A stretch of 64,000 bases of DNA from Saussurea involucrata (GCA_033807775.1 CM066322.1:21503001-21567000); one strand, 5' to 3'. Numbered from the stretch's first letter, positions 46,085-59,188 are shown. Notes: a model not told the origin generated them from the sequence alone. Translations and numbers: made by a program.

Positions 46085-46830
46085 GATTGTGGAGCTTAAC
46101 AACTAAAGAATGAGAATCTTTCGACAAACCGTACGACAAAAGCAAAAAATGTAAATAAGACAGAGATTTTGGTGACGCGGGAAAAACCTCAACGAGGAAA
46201 AAATCCGCGGACGACAGTGGAGGTCGTCACTGCACTATGATCGCCAAACAGGGGCGATATCCTTATGTTTCGGGTGTCGATCGTACAATGATTACAATAC
46301 AAATGAAAGAAAGACTTTAAATGTAAAGTAACAAGTGTAAAAACTGGTGCATCGAGTGTAAAAACAATGTGTCGTGCGTGTAAGTTGTGCGTCGTGAGCG
46401 ATCTTTTGAGAGAGAATTCTTTGCTTCGAGTGTTCTTCAGAGTTCAGATGTAAGAGATGATGTGTGATGCCCTTGAAATGATGATTTGAGCTTGGTATTT
46501 ATAGTCTTCGAGTGCTTTAATTGATTTCTTAAATGCTTCGTGCAACAGACGTAACGGACGTCGGTTTTAATGATGTTTAATGGCCTTCATCAGTTATAGC
46601 CGTTGGTCATCAATGACATTGATTCCTGCATTAAACACTGAAAAAACGTAACAGTAATATTGCACGTTAGTCGGTCGAGGTCGCAAGGTTTCATACGACG
46701 GTCGTGTGAGCTAGACGACGTCATAGTTGAGTGTCGTGAGGTGAATAACTTTCGATTTCAATCTTACTCAGGGAATAAAGTACTATGATTTTACCTTACT
46801 ATGAAAAAGTGTAATAAATGTTTTCCTTAC
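46085..46830. other. Compositionally distinct block, possible insertion
   Basis: This block has many CG dinucleotides (TCGTGAG, GGTCGTCACTG, GGGTGTCGATCGTAC) and phrases such as GACGCGGGAAAAACCTCAACG, unlike the C/A-rich DNA on either side. It might be a solo LTR or short non-coding retroelement. I could not fix its ends. Confidence 0.35.
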
Positions 46831-49011
46831 TTTGGCCGTGGTCGAGACTGGTGAATTTTTATCCAAACAGTCAACTCCTCGCGATCTATCTCCGTTGTGC
46901 TAACGCTTCACGCATAAACGAATCATCAAAAACCTCCTTGGAAATCACATCCACATTGGTGATCTTTCGTTCTCCTAATGCCCACGCGAGGTGGTCCAAC
47001 ACCATGCCAATATACACCTTCCCGAACGACCTCATACATCCACGCACAACAGATTTATTTCTCAAGTCTCAATCTCCTGACAATACCTCCAACTTGGGAT
47101 ATATTAAACAGTTACAAACCTCTATATCCATAGACAACGTGATGATGATTCCATAATTTCCGACAAACCAGGACTTCCAACGAAACCCACTCCATCCCAC
47201 ACATTATAACTAACTTTATACCCCACTGTTCTCACTTGAGAAGAACCCAAGACTTCCTTAGCGCAAAATCCAATTACAAGACCCCTTAATACTCTAACTC
47301 AAAGTCGATAACATCTCTCTAAGTACCGTAACGCTACTTTTCAACGTGCTACCAATAGAAGCACTTCGACAACCTCCAACCTCACCTCGAACATAACCAT
47401 TCTCAAATAACCAAGCAAGAGTCTAAACTTTAATCATACTAACATTTCCGAATTCATTGCCCGAGACTCCCGCTATTCACCGCCCTCTTCTAACGGAAAC
47501 ACGAAGGTCATAACTCGACCATATTTTATTCAACTAACGATTTCAACTCCCCAATCCTTTCCTTAACCTCAATTGTAATATCCTTCCCGACCTAACGAGT
47601 TCGTAGCTTTCATGCACGATGACACAACGATTGAAATCATTTTGCACATTTAAAAATGCAATAGATACAATATCATAAAACAATCTTGAGTATGCATGAC
47701 ACAACACCACTCAAGATGAATAGTAAAACACAGCGACCACAAGGGTCACTCACATGCAACCCCACAATAATTCACAGCCTTGTCCAACCAAATCAATGTT
47801 TGCACAACAAAATGTGTCCAATGAAACCTTTCAAATATGACTAGAAAAGTTCCGAACAAAATCACTTACACAGAGTGGGTTAGTCGACTCCCACACTCAT
47901 TTCTATGATAATAGCGTGTCAATACTCATTTTGGTTATAAGAACTTTGCAATTAAACGTTCCCTTGATTTTCGCAACGAAGATTCTCTCAACATGAAAAA
48001 ATGTGAAATAATTCACAAATCACTAAGTTCAAAATTTATCGCGCAACATAAACAAGTTTGTCTTTTTTTTCTTTAAACACACACATGCACACATTGGCTT
48101 ATTTCCAAAACAATAAATTTGTTATGTGCGTACATACTTTGAACATGAAAGAACCCATGTAACACATTTAATGACATAATGCATGAAACTCAATGTGCAA
48201 TTGAAGGCTACTCGCTCTAACAAGGTCAACCGTTGTACTCGCCTCAACTTATCATTGACACCATACTATGACCAACAACCGCTTTCTTACCCTTGCTACA
48301 ATTTATTGTACAAGTGCTTCACAACCCACCTGATCGATCACTACACATGGTTTACAAATTGACCACTTATCTCACCTTCTACTCTTATGCATACTTCAAT
48401 GCAACACTGATATCTTTCCTTCATTATCCTCGCTACTAAACCGTTTGACTAAGGAGTCAAAGGCTAGACTCATTGACCCGATCTTAAATTGAAGCTTTCA
48501 AGATTCCCACATAGTCCTCACTTCCTATCCCAACTAATCGACACATCAACTCCAAAAGTGGGGACTCACTAGAAACTAGGAATTTGCCCCTAACCAACCA
48601 TTCATCCCTATTGAATCCCAAGAATTTATACCCCTAGACGGCTCATTGATATTCCGAACAACACTTCTTCTAGAAGGTATAAACATCACATCACAAGTGA
48701 TCTCTCATAACACATCAACCATTTGCTATCAATTGCAAGGTTAGAACTTTCTACATACGGTCACACCCAACAATCATCCCAACAATAAGGTCGAGTACAC
48801 CCATGCACCTGTAAATTCATGATAACATTGGCTAGATGCGATTTTGAATTTACCTTACATGAGGGTCCTCACTACAATTGTTAAGATTCTCTATGATTAA
48901 GGTCTTTCTTATTGGCTTCCTATATCTCAGTTGTGTCTCCCTCTACTCTACAGTTTAAGTTTAGGCCCATCCGGTCACCTAAATCCCTTAAACTATGGCT
49001 CTGATACCATT

Positions 49012-50671
49012 TGTAACAACCCAAATTCCATTAAATGTGATTTATAACATTACAACCAAAAATGGTCCCAGACTATACAATTTCATCAATTATACTCTAG
49101 GTTCGCAGCGGATAAACACCTTCACAACTGAGATGCTACAGGAAGCCCGACGGTAATCTACAAGTCTTCACTAGGCCATAACTCTTCTACCGCACCACAT
49201 CTTTCCATCTTCACCAGATGAAACCCCAAACAAGACTCTAACCTGAAAATGGTTTTAGTTTTGGAAAAAGCGAGGGTTAGACCATGAGGTCTAGTGAATT
49301 CCCTCTTTAAAACAGTTCCACACAAACACCAATTTAAAACGTGCAACTGTTACAATAATAAACGTAATTTCAGTTTAAATGCTCGACTCCACATAAGGGT
49401 ATTGCACAGTGGTCTCAACTCCCATCACCTCATGTGATGTCCACACACTCGGGGCCACCAGTAGATCCCCCCCCAGAAGATGCCATACCCGTGTGCACAA
49501 GAAACGGATTCGAGGCACACGATCCAATCAACTCTCCAAGGATTCTCAACAATCTAAGGTTCACCTCCCCACTGTGCAACCCGACCCCGCACATAACAAC
49601 AACTCATAAGAACATGCATTCGATATATACGTAGGAAAATACTTTCATAATGCATAAAGATCATGTTTCCTTTCAAATATTTCTTATGCATTCTATCATC
49701 ATGATACCAAATTCAGTCGTTTAAAACATTCACAAATCATTTTCCAGTTAAATAGGGGATAAGGGAACTCACCTGAGCTTTAGCAAATCGACACACACTC
49801 CGAAACACACTTTAGCTCAAACCGAACACCTGAATTGGATGTCATAAGAATGGTGTTAAACCATCTAATTATATCTTAAAGCATCCCTACTAAGCCCCTA
49901 AGACAATCCCCCACACGGTGCCTCGATCCTAGACCCGAAAAACGAAGCAAACCGTAGATGTGCACCAAACAGTGGCTTGCGCCACTTGGCCCGTGGCCTC
50001 AGGCCGCGTGCCAGGCCGCGCAAGTCTCTGGTTGAGACTTCCAATTCTGCACTTTGAAATTAAGCCCGGAATTTTACTCCAAAAACCTCCCAAATCGATC
50101 CCAAGTGCTTGAAAACTTCCAAAAAATGATAGTTTTAGCTAATCACACCATTAGGAATCAAAACCCATACCTAAAACATATAAATCCCAAAGAAATCAAT
50201 CCAATGATCCATCCTTTTCATCCCAAAATCCATATTCTTGACATAACTCATTTCTACCATTGAAATGGTAAATGATTCTTAAAAAGAAGATATTAAACCC
50301 ACAGGAAAACTCATCAAGCATTCCATTTCCATTGAAAACAAACTTAAAACTTCCTAATGGTTTACTCAAAAGATTTAAAATCCCAAATCTCACCAAACCA
50401 AGCAAAAACATGAAGATTGGAGACGAAACCATACCTTGAAGATGAAGTCTTCAAAGTTTGTGATGCAATCCTTCATCCTCAATCTTCACAAGGGTTTTTC
50501 TCTCTTCTTCTCCAAGCTCTAGCCGTCCACAATGAAGAATGAAGAGGGTTTTAGGGGTTTTTACCCTATTTGATTTCCCATCTTTGCTATTTAGTCCAAA
50601 ACTTTCACTTTTTCACACTTTGGCCCCCAAACTTCCAATTACTTCATATTTTGAGGACATGAGGTGTTACA
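49012..50671 (-). repeat. 5' LTR of the oldest gypsy element, intact
   Basis: 1,660 bp, TGTAACAACCC to GGTGTTACA. It serves as the reference for reading the interrupted partner LTR. The partner carries a local duplication of an ACACACTTCGAA-type unit near 39810 that this copy lacks. Confidence 0.85.
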
Positions 50672-50834
50672 AACAATATTTTTTCAATTAAAAAATCATC
50701 ACCCCTTTATTTTTATTCAAAAAAAAAACTGAAATATAATAAAAAATCGACTGAAATATTGGAGTGTATTTGATATTTGACTTGTTCACTTTGGGGTCAT
50801 TTTGGCAATATTCTATACCATTGTTACTTTGAGT

Positions 50835-51420
50835 TTTTGGGATGTTATAGAAGGCCTATTTGAATATGTCGTGTGGTTTATGTCATAATGGGTCGGATTT
50901 TCATAATCATATTTTCTTCGAGTGTCCCTGTCCCAAACAGGTTTAGCTTTGCCTCAAGTCGAAAGTGAACCTCTCTAATGTCTCGGACAGCTGGGCGGGC
51001 ATTATCATATATCTCCAGCCGACTACTAAAGGGAACACCATATGGTGTATTACTTGTGTTATGAAAGGAATAATCATATCTTAAAGAATAAGAGAATATC
51101 GCATTATACGGTGGTTAAGACAGTTTCTGATGATGATCGATTTAGACTTATTAGCTTGACTTTGAAGTCTTCTCTCAATGTTGCATATGTCATACATGTC
51201 TAAAACCTTCCCTAGTGATCGGTTTTCTCTCCGTCAATCCCCCTTCCCTTCTTCTCCTTTCTTTGTCGCTTTGATCTTTGCTCTTTTCTGATAATTGCTT
51301 CGGTTTAGCTTCCATCTGAGTGCTATCTTGGTTTTATTTTCCAGTCAAACAATTAGAAAAAAGTCTAAAATATTATATTTTTCTTATGATTGGAGGGGGC
51401 ACCCTCTCTATATCATAAAA
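50835..51420 (+). pseudogene. 3' remnant of a LINE reverse transcriptase
   Basis: One frame reads NMSCGLCHNGSDFHNHIFFECPCPKQV, the zinc-binding segment (zf-RVT type) that follows RT in plant non-LTR retrotransposon-like genes. Then come SDSWAGIIIYLQPTTKGNTIWCI and a degenerate tail. Stops (for example after KQV and after GIIIS) break it. RT itself is absent, as expected from 5' truncation of a LINE. It could be an RT-like host pseudogene instead. Confidence 0.55.
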
Positions 51421-52123
51421 AGGATGCAAACCTTTAAATAAACATATAATAAAAGGATAAGTTGTATTAAATTAAATCATAGTTAGTTATGATGTATACT
51501 TGGAGTGACTTATTTACAAAGAGGTCATCGACTTATTACAAAAAGTTCATTGATATTGTTAAATACATTAAAATGAAGTTTTGACTAAAAGATCATTGGT
51601 TTAATCGTAACTTTTTGTTGGTGTAACATAGTTTTTGATGAGTTTGAAGTTCAATCCCTACAGAAAAAATAAAGAACATGTGAGTTTTAGCATATACAGG
51701 TATTTAATATTTTAAAATAGTGTTTTTTTAATGCAATTTTATTAAAATTACAATAAATTACATTTCATTTTGATATGTTTATCTATAATTAATCATAAAA
51801 TTAAATTTTAAGCAGAATAATAGTATCAATATATAATGTCAAAAAATTGGTTAAATTTACCAATGGATTGCCCACACAAGTTATTTAGTTAAATATTAAA
51901 TTAAAATGCATCAATAAAAAAAATTATATAGTTTATCAACAGATTATACATGTAATAGAAGTGTACTCGTGCAATGCAGCATAGTACATTTAAATTCTAA
52001 TATTTTATTTTATTTTTTGTCTTTGTCGATTTTATAATATGGTTTATAATTTTTTCATTTATATTTTTATAATTTAATTTAAGTTTAATAAAGATGCAAA
52101 TTATTTTAGGCTTAATAACGTAA
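51421..52123. other. AT-rich intergenic DNA, no gene
   Basis: AT-rich spacer up to the Helitron start. No recognisable feature. Confidence 0.5.
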
Positions 52124-52930
52124 TCTATACATATAATAAATAAGTAACTAGTATGCCACGTGTCGTCTTCTAGTGAGCCGACTTCAGTGTTTTCCCGCCT
52201 AAACATGTATATGGATGTAATTTACATTACAAGTTCAATTAGCACACTCACATTCACTCATCCTTAAATCTCTCATTAATTCAATTTTATTAATTTATAC
52301 GTTACATTTACTACCCTTATAATTAGGTATGTACTTTACTTTTAATCTCTTACTTTTTTATTTTTCATTTTAGACTCTTATCATATAAACATAAATAATG
52401 TATATGAACTAAAATGCATTAAAAAACATTTCTATTTTTTACAAATTATATCATTGTAATCGTTTCGTCAATACCTTCGAAATGAACCCAATATTGAATA
52501 TTTTTGGATTTAATTATATTATTAAATATCATAAATATATACGAATTAATGTGTCGTGATTAGTATGATATTTGTTGAAATTAGTATAGGATTTGATACA
52601 AATAATCACTAAATTGTCGTGATTTTCTTTTTGCAATTTCATATCAATTTTTACTTCAAAATCGAATTTCCTTCGACGAATTACAATTCTATCAAATTTC
52701 ATTCTGTCAACGAAACGCCCTTAGAAATATCATAAGAGATTTAATTACTTGGAAAAAAAAATATCACTTATCAACTGACTTTTGGATTATAAGTTCGAAC
52801 CTTTTTAAAAAATATGAGTTCCAATTGCTGTATGTTTTGCCATTACATAAATAAAAGCCAGGGATAGTCATTATCGAAGATTGGTTTGTTTATGAGACAA
52901 CCAGTCTTCACCCATGGACCATGGTTAGAG

Positions 52931-53160
52931 AGAGAGATGTGGGTTCAAACGAGAACACTAACTATTTAAGAAAACACGAAAACGACCGCTCATGTACAAA
53001 ATCATATATGATTCACGCGACTTGCCACGCAACTTGCAAGTCGCTGCCAAGGTCGCACGCGGCCAGTTTTTTGTTATTAGTGTAAAATCACATATGATTT
53101 TGTACATTGACGGTCGTTTTCGTGTTTTCTTAAATAGTTAGCGTTCTCGTTTGAATCTTC

Positions 53161-53180
<20 letters not shown>
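52931..53180. mobile_element. Hairpin MITE with ~65-bp inverted ends
   Basis: TTCAAACGAGAACACTAACT at the left is mirrored by GTTAGCGTTCTCGTTTGAA at the right. Pairing continues through TTTAAGAAAACACGAAAACG and ATGTACAAAATCATATATG. GA repeats lie outside the left arm and CT repeats outside the right arm, extending the palindrome. The centre is GC-richer (GCGACTTGCCACGC). Confidence 0.85.
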
Positions 53181-53195
<15 letters not shown>

Positions 53196-53873
53196 AGAGA
53201 TTCAAGGGAAAACCTCAAATAATTGAAAAACTAATGAACACCTTTATAGACATGATAAAATAAATCAAGTGTTTTCTTAAACAGTTAAGTAGGCAAGGTT
53301 TACAAATATTAATTATAGATGATGAAGGTATAATTAGCAATAGAACAAAGAATGTTGTATATAAAGAAGTATTTGGTAATTTATGATACGTGGTTCTTAT
53401 TTTATTAATATTTTAACTACGTACTTTTGCATAATTTCATTTACGTTCTATTATAAATTTTGTTTTATAAATTCTTAATATTCATCCATATTTTTTATTA
53501 ATTTTTTGCAAAACATTCTTTGTGCAAACTGCCTAAAACAAGGACATTTTGTAACCAGTTGTAAAAAATAATAATTCTGAAAGGAAAAAAAACTTTGAAA
53601 AGTAGCATCGTACTTTCGATGACCATTCATATCTGTAAGATAAATTTTCTGACATAATTTTTTTTAAATTACCCAGTGTAATACACGGTTTGAACTAGGG
53701 GTGGCAATTTTGTACCAAATCAAACCAGCCAACATGTGAACCAGCCGTACCAATTAAATCGGTACCAAATTAATCGGTACCAATTATAATTGGCTGGTTG
53801 TACCGTACCAAGTGTTTGAACTTGGTTGGTACACGGTATTAAATGTTGTGTACCACGGTAGTACCGTGGTACC

Positions 53874-55796
53874 TGTAACACCCTAAAAATCACGACTAAT
53901 TTAAACTTTGATTTATAACCAATATTAAACATAACTTGTCTAACTTCGATTCATAAGCAAAGGTTTAACTTTAAGGTTCATATTTACAAACTAAACTTCT
54001 TTAAATAACCTATTAATCTAATCTTGTCATTTGAATCAGATTAACTAAGTTATCTAAGTGGCCATCCAAAATCTTCATAACGAAATCTCCTTTGCTCATC
54101 CAAAAGCTCACGTCCCACATCCCTTCATTTCCCCGTACCTGAACCTGATAAGGAAATAGTATCCAAATCGATTAGACTAATATTATCATTAATAATCAGT
54201 TTCAAAAATAACATTTATAATTTATTGTAAACAATGTTGGACCAACCTGAATTACCCTTCTCTTACCATTTGCAAAACCATATCTCAATATAGTTAAAAC
54301 CAAACTGATATTGTGACTACGAATCCGACATTAAGCCGCTCGTTGCTCATATCAAAGTATTATGACTACGAATCCGACATTAAGCCGCTCGTTGCTCACA
54401 TCAAAGTATTATGACTACGAATCCGACATTACGCCGCTCGTTGCTCATATCAAATATTATGACTACGAATCCGACATTAAGCCGCTCGTTGCTCATATCA
54501 AATATTATGACTACGAATCCGACATTAAGCCGCTCGTTGCTCATATCAAATATTATGACTACGAATCCGACATTAAGCCGCTCGTTGCTCATAAACATCA
54601 GAATAATAAACCCATCGTCTATCTTACTTGTACATCATCTTTAGTGTCTAAAAATCCCTATCCTTTATATGTCCATACACAAATCATTGCTATAATTTAT
54701 TAATCAACATTAATAATCATCTAGCGCAACCCTATCTCTTTATATAACATTTCACATCATAAATCTTCTTTATAATTCAAACATTTCATATATAACAACA
54801 TCTTATCATAATTATAACATTTATAATATAACAGGTAAGGTAAGTATGAACTTACCTGGTAAGAAATCACGCTACTTTATTTCTTCTAAGTCGTAGGAAC
54901 TTCAACACCACGAATAACTGAAATACCCCATATATAAATGTACTGGTATTAATTTATTGCTTATGATATATTTAAATACCAAATCCTAAAACCATACTTA
55001 TTTCTATCGCAACTACTACACCCATCGCAATCCACTTGACATCACGGCCAACATGGGCTCGCAATGAACAGTACCCTTGCAATGAACAGTACCCTCGCGA
55101 TGAACAGTAACTGCGATGAATAGTAACTGCGATGAATAGTAACTTCGCAATCCCTATTCCTCCCATCGCAACTCATTCCCTCGCAACCCAAAACCTCGCA
55201 ATGAACACTTGCGATTCGTATGAACTTCATCAAAATACCCAGTTCGTTTAAATATCTAAAATCCATATATCTATAGATTTAATCGATGGATCTTTATGAA
55301 ATTTTGCATATAAGTTCACTACTACCATTAGAACATTACCCATAAACAAAATACTCAAATCATCATAATATTAAATTTCCTTTCTTATCATCCTAAAGCA
55401 CATCTTTATTTCCAATGGATAAGAGTTGTAGAAGAGATTACCTTTGTTGTATTTCTACAAATCCTTGATCTTCTTCTTCTTTCTTACGGTTGAAATCAAA
55501 ACCTCAAACCTCACACAAATCACTTTTTCTCTTTTCTCTCCTTTCTTTCTCTTTTCTTTGCTGGAACCGAAACCCAATAAAGTCAAATGAGGACATGCCT
55601 CTATATTTAGCCCATACCTAGATAGGATGACTCATATACCAAAACTTACCAAACAATCCCTTATACTTTAAGGAATGACATAGAAACCCCTATGTTGATC
55701 ATTTCTTTTAATTTATAATTTATCCCAAAATTACAAACTTATCCCCAAAGTTTATAATTATAATTTATAAAAATTAAGAAAATTCGAGATGTTACA
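53874..55796 (-). repeat. 3' LTR of the gypsy element
   Basis: 1,923 bp. It has six copies of the 48-bp minisatellite (about 54309-54592) and a cluster of GATGAACAGTA/GATGAATAGTA units near 55060-55145. Confidence 0.93.
54309..54592. repeat. 48-bp minisatellite in LTR, six copies
   Basis: The unit begins TATTATGACTACGAATCCGA and ends CTCGTTGCTCATATCAAA; some units have one extra G. Because 48 is a multiple of three, frames through the array stay open on both strands. These repeated peptides are not genes. Confidence 0.95.
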
Positions 55797-55838
55797 ATAC
55801 TCCCCAACTTGAAACTGATTTCGTCCTCGAAATCGAAG

Positions 55839-57107
55839 CTAATCAAACAAATGAGGATATCTACTCTTCATGTCTTCCTCTGATTCTAACGTCACGTTAG
55901 CACCTCGATGGTGTTTCCATTGTACTTTTAACATAGTTACTTCTTTACCACTTCGTAACTTCTTAACTGACTTTTCTAGAATCGCCTCTGGTTCTTCTAC
56001 ACATCGGCTCCCTTCATTCACCCTAACATCAGTAAGTGGAATCACATCTTGCTCCTCAGCTAAGCATTTTCGCAAATAACACACATGAAAAGTATTATGG
56101 ATCCCTTCCAGCTCAGGTGGAAGATCCAATTGATACGCTTGTAAGCCAATTCTTTTGGTGATAGCGAAAGGTCCTAGAAAACGAGGACTCAACTTTCCAC
56201 GCTTTCCAAATCGAATCACACCTTTCCATGGGGACACTTTGAGCATTACCCGCTCCCCAACTTGAAATTCTTTCGGCCTCCTTTTTGGATCAGCATAGCT
56301 TTTCTGTCTATCTTGAGCCGCTTTCATATGTTGCCGAATTTCTTTTACCTTGTCCGCGGTTTGCTGTACAAGTTCCGGACCAGCAAATTGTTTCTCTCCG
56401 GCTTCTAACCAGCACACCGGAGTTCTGCATTTCCTACCATACAATGCCTCGAAAGGTGCTCTTCCAATACTGGAATGGTAACTGTTGTTATAGGCAAATT
56501 CTACCAACGGCAAATGAGAATCCCAGTTACCTCCAAAATCTAGCACACATGATCTAAGCATGTCTTCTAAAGTTTGTATTGTTCTTTCGCTTTGACCGTC
56601 AGTCTGTGGGTGATAAGCAGTACTCAAATTAACTCTAGTACCCAATTCTTCTTGAAGCGACTGCCAAAACCTGGAAGTAAATCGACTGTCACGATCCGAC
56701 ACAATAGACACCGGTATACCGTGTCGTGACACCACCTCATCAATATATAACCTTGCCAATTTATCTATTGGTGTTGCTTCCTTCATAGCTAAGAAATGAG
56801 CACTCTTCGTCAGTCGATCGACGATTACCCAAATAGAATCGTTACCTCTTTGTGTCTTTGGTAACTTTGTCACGAAATCCATGGTAATCTTATCCCATTT
56901 CCACTCCGGAATTTCCAGAGACTGAAAACTTCCGTATGGTTTTTGATGTTCTGCTTTTACTAACGAACAAGTTCCGCACTTCTCTACTATTTGTGCCACA
57001 TCTACTTTCATAGCTGGCCACCAATAATGTAATTTCAAATCCCTATACATCTTGGTACTTCCCGGATGTATAGAATATTTAGATTTATGTGCCTCTTCCA
57101 AAATCAA
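55839..57107 (-). pseudogene. Integrase part of gypsy pol, 5' frame-shifted
   Basis: The open frame holds the HHCC zinc domain (H...H...CGTC), then the catalytic core with its three acidic positions (TMDFVTKLP, IVSDRDSRF and HPQTDGQSERT). The GPF module follows (RFLGPFAI), then a chromodomain-like tail (VTMLKVQWKHHRGANVTLES), in which the usual TWE is TLE. It ends SRYPHLFD. The enzyme would insert the DNA copy. The frame is intact, but it lies one base out of register with the upstream pol frame and has no start codon of its own in a suitable position, so it is not expressed unless frameshifting occurs. Confidence 0.88.
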
Positions 57108-57121
57108 TTTTCTATTTCCAC

Positions 57122-59188
57122 CTAACTTTGGTACCCAATACGACCTTGGAACAACTTAACTCCTCGACTATCTTCAGTCAACTGAAGATATTGTTTGCTC
57201 ATCACTTTTTCTTTCAAGTTGTCTTCCAACAAGGCTTCCATCTGTGCAGCTTTTATTCTTTCAATCAGACTTGACATTACGTCTATTCTGGCGTTTGTCG
57301 TTTTCAAGCATCCTTGATATTCTTTCCTACTCAAGGCATCGGCCACAACATTTGCTTTACCTGGGTGGTAATGCAATTCACAATCATAGTCTTTCAACAA
57401 TTCCATCCATCGCCTTTGCCTCATATTCAGCTCTTTCTGATCAAAAACATGCTGCAAACTTTTGTGATCAGTGAAGAGTGTACACTTTGTTCCATAAAGA
57501 TAATGACGCCACAGCTTTAAAGCAAACACCACAGCTGCTAATTCCAAATCGTGGGTAGGATAATTCTTTTCATGTTCTTTCAGCTGTCTTGACGCATAGG
57601 CAATCACTTTGCCTTGTTGCATCAATACACATCCCAAACCCATTTTTGATGCGTCACTATAGACCACTAAATTTTCAGTTCCTTCCGGCAGTGCAAGAAT
57701 AGGAGCTTCACACAATTTCTGCCGTAAGGTCCTGAAAGCAGTCTCCTGTTTTTCAGTCCAAACAAATTTCACATTCTTACGAGTCAACACCGTAAGATTA
57801 GAAGCAATCTTTGAGAAATCTTTAATAAATCTTCTGTAATAACCTGCGAGACCCAAGAAGCTTCTTATTTCAGACACACTCTTTGGAGCCTCCCAATTCA
57901 TCATTGCCTCTATCTTTGCTGGATCCACCTTCACACCTTCCGATGAAATCACATGCCCGAGAAATTGTACTTCTTTCAACCAAAATTCGCATTTAGAGAA
58001 TTTGGCGTACAATTTCTCTTTGCGTAACACTTCTAACACTTCTCGAAGGTGAACTTCATGATCGTTCTCGTTCTTTGAATAAACCAATATATCATCAATG
58101 AAAACTATCACCGATTTGTCTAAAAACGGTCGACATACTCTATTCATCAGATCCATGAATATAGCTGGAGCATTGGTCAACCCAAATGGCATCACAAGAA
58201 ATTCATAGTGCCCGTATCTCGTTCTAAACGCCGTCTTTGGAACATCTTCCTCTCTTACCCGCACTTGATGATATCCCGACCTTAGATCAATTTTGGAAAA
58301 ACAACCCGCCCCCTGGAGTTGATCAAACAAATCATCTATCCTTGGAAGCGGATACTTATTCTTTATTGTCACTTTATTCAGCTCTCGGTAATCTATGCAC
58401 ATTCTCATAGTGCCATCTTTCTTTTTAACAAACAGTACCGGAGCTCCCCAAGGTGAAGAACTCGGTCTAACAAAACCCTTATCCAGCAACTCTTGTAATT
58501 GAGACATCATTTCGGCCATTTCGGCTGGTGCTAAACGATAAGGTGCACGAGCAATCGGTGCTGCTCCAGGAATAAGATCGATACGAAACTCTACTTGTCT
58601 TTCAGCCGGTAATCCTGGAAGATCATCCGGGAATACATCCGGAAATTCACTTACCACTTTAATATCTTGCGCTTTCTTCTTTTCTAATTTTGTATCTATA
58701 ACATAAGCTAAATAGGACCAACATCCCTTAGCCAAACATTTACGCGCCTTTAACACAGAAATCAACGGAATATCCCCTTTCTGTTTCTCTCCAAAAATGA
58801 ATACATCATATTTATCGGTCAACGGAATTCTAATCAACTTCTTTGAACACATAATTTCTGCATGGTTAGTGCTCAACCAATCCATCCCCACAATAATATC
58901 AAAACCTCCAATTTCCATTAACAACAAGTCAATCGGAAATTCAGTTTTCTCTATCGAAATTTTACAATCCACAGGTGTTTCACTGACCAAAGTTAGAACC
59001 CCATTAGCTACCTCAACTACTAAGGCATCTCCTAAAGTAGTGACAGGCATAGCTAATTTAGGATAGAACAACTTGGACACAAAAGAATAGTTTGCTCCAC
59101 TATCAAATAACACATGAGCAGGAATAGAGTTTATAAGGAATGTACCCGAGACAACATCTTTCGATCCTCTCGCTTCATTGGCAGTCAT
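57122..59188 (-). CDS. Gypsy protease, reverse transcriptase and RNase H
   Basis: 688 aa starting at the ATG directly after the gag stop. Protease: HVLFDSGANYSFVS (active-site DSGA, near residue 30). RT: LFVKKKDGTMRMCIDYRELN, FSKIDLRSGYHQVRV, MPFGLTNAPAIFMDLM and FIDDILVYS, the last being the catalytic FxDD box. RNase H: VVYSDASKMGLG, DLELAAVVFALKLW, TDHKSLQHV and DALSRK. It ends early in RIGYQS followed by TAG at 57122, just before the integrase. A missing base around 57136-57140 explains the loss of register. RT and RNase H look intact; as a polyprotein the gene is truncated. Confidence 0.9.
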   Translation of the reverse strand: MTANEARGSKDVVSGTFLINSIPAHVLFDSGANYSFVSKLFYPKLAMPVTTLGDALVVEVANGVLTLVSETPVDCKISIEKTEFPIDLLLMEIGGFDIIVGMDWLSTNHAEIMCSKKLIRIPLTDKYDVFIFGEKQKGDIPLISVLKARKCLAKGCWSYLAYVIDTKLEKKKAQDIKVVSEFPDVFPDDLPGLPAERQVEFRIDLIPGAAPIARAPYRLAPAEMAEMMSQLQELLDKGFVRPSSSPWGAPVLFVKKKDGTMRMCIDYRELNKVTIKNKYPLPRIDDLFDQLQGAGCFSKIDLRSGYHQVRVREEDVPKTAFRTRYGHYEFLVMPFGLTNAPAIFMDLMNRVCRPFLDKSVIVFIDDILVYSKNENDHEVHLREVLEVLRKEKLYAKFSKCEFWLKEVQFLGHVISSEGVKVDPAKIEAMMNWEAPKSVSEIRSFLGLAGYYRRFIKDFSKIASNLTVLTRKNVKFVWTEKQETAFRTLRQKLCEAPILALPEGTENLVVYSDASKMGLGCVLMQQGKVIAYASRQLKEHEKNYPTHDLELAAVVFALKLWRHYLYGTKCTLFTDHKSLQHVFDQKELNMRQRRWMELLKDYDCELHYHPGKANVVADALSRKEYQGCLKTTNARIDVMSSLIERIKAAQMEALLEDNLKEKVMSKQYLQLTEDSRGVKLFQGRIGYQS

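Larger units (their letters stand above)
43922..49011 (-). other. Degenerate interior of the oldest gypsy element
   Basis: About 5.1 kb between the LTRs, C- and A-rich on the plus strand as expected for an antisense gag-pol, but with stops in every frame. Only the last part of pol is recognisable (see 44165-44395). A compositionally different block lies at about 46085-46830. I could not place gag, protease or RT. Confidence 0.6.
34108..50671 (-). mobile_element. Ty3/gypsy retrotransposon with two nested insertions
   Basis: The right-hand LTR (the 5' LTR in element sense) is intact at 49012-50671, begins TGTAACAACCC and ends GGTGTTACA. The left-hand LTR starts at 34108 and ends at 43921. It is cut into three pieces (34108-34627, 39564-40055, 43262-43921) by two other LTR elements, and the pieces align in order with the intact LTR. 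A primer site for initiator-methionine tRNA adjoins the 5' LTR (complement of GGCTCTGATACCA near 48998-49010). A purine tract (TTTTGAGGGGGAGGTAT on the minus strand) adjoins the left-hand one. The interior of about 5.1 kb has only decayed coding traces. The target duplication is unclear. Confidence 0.85.
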
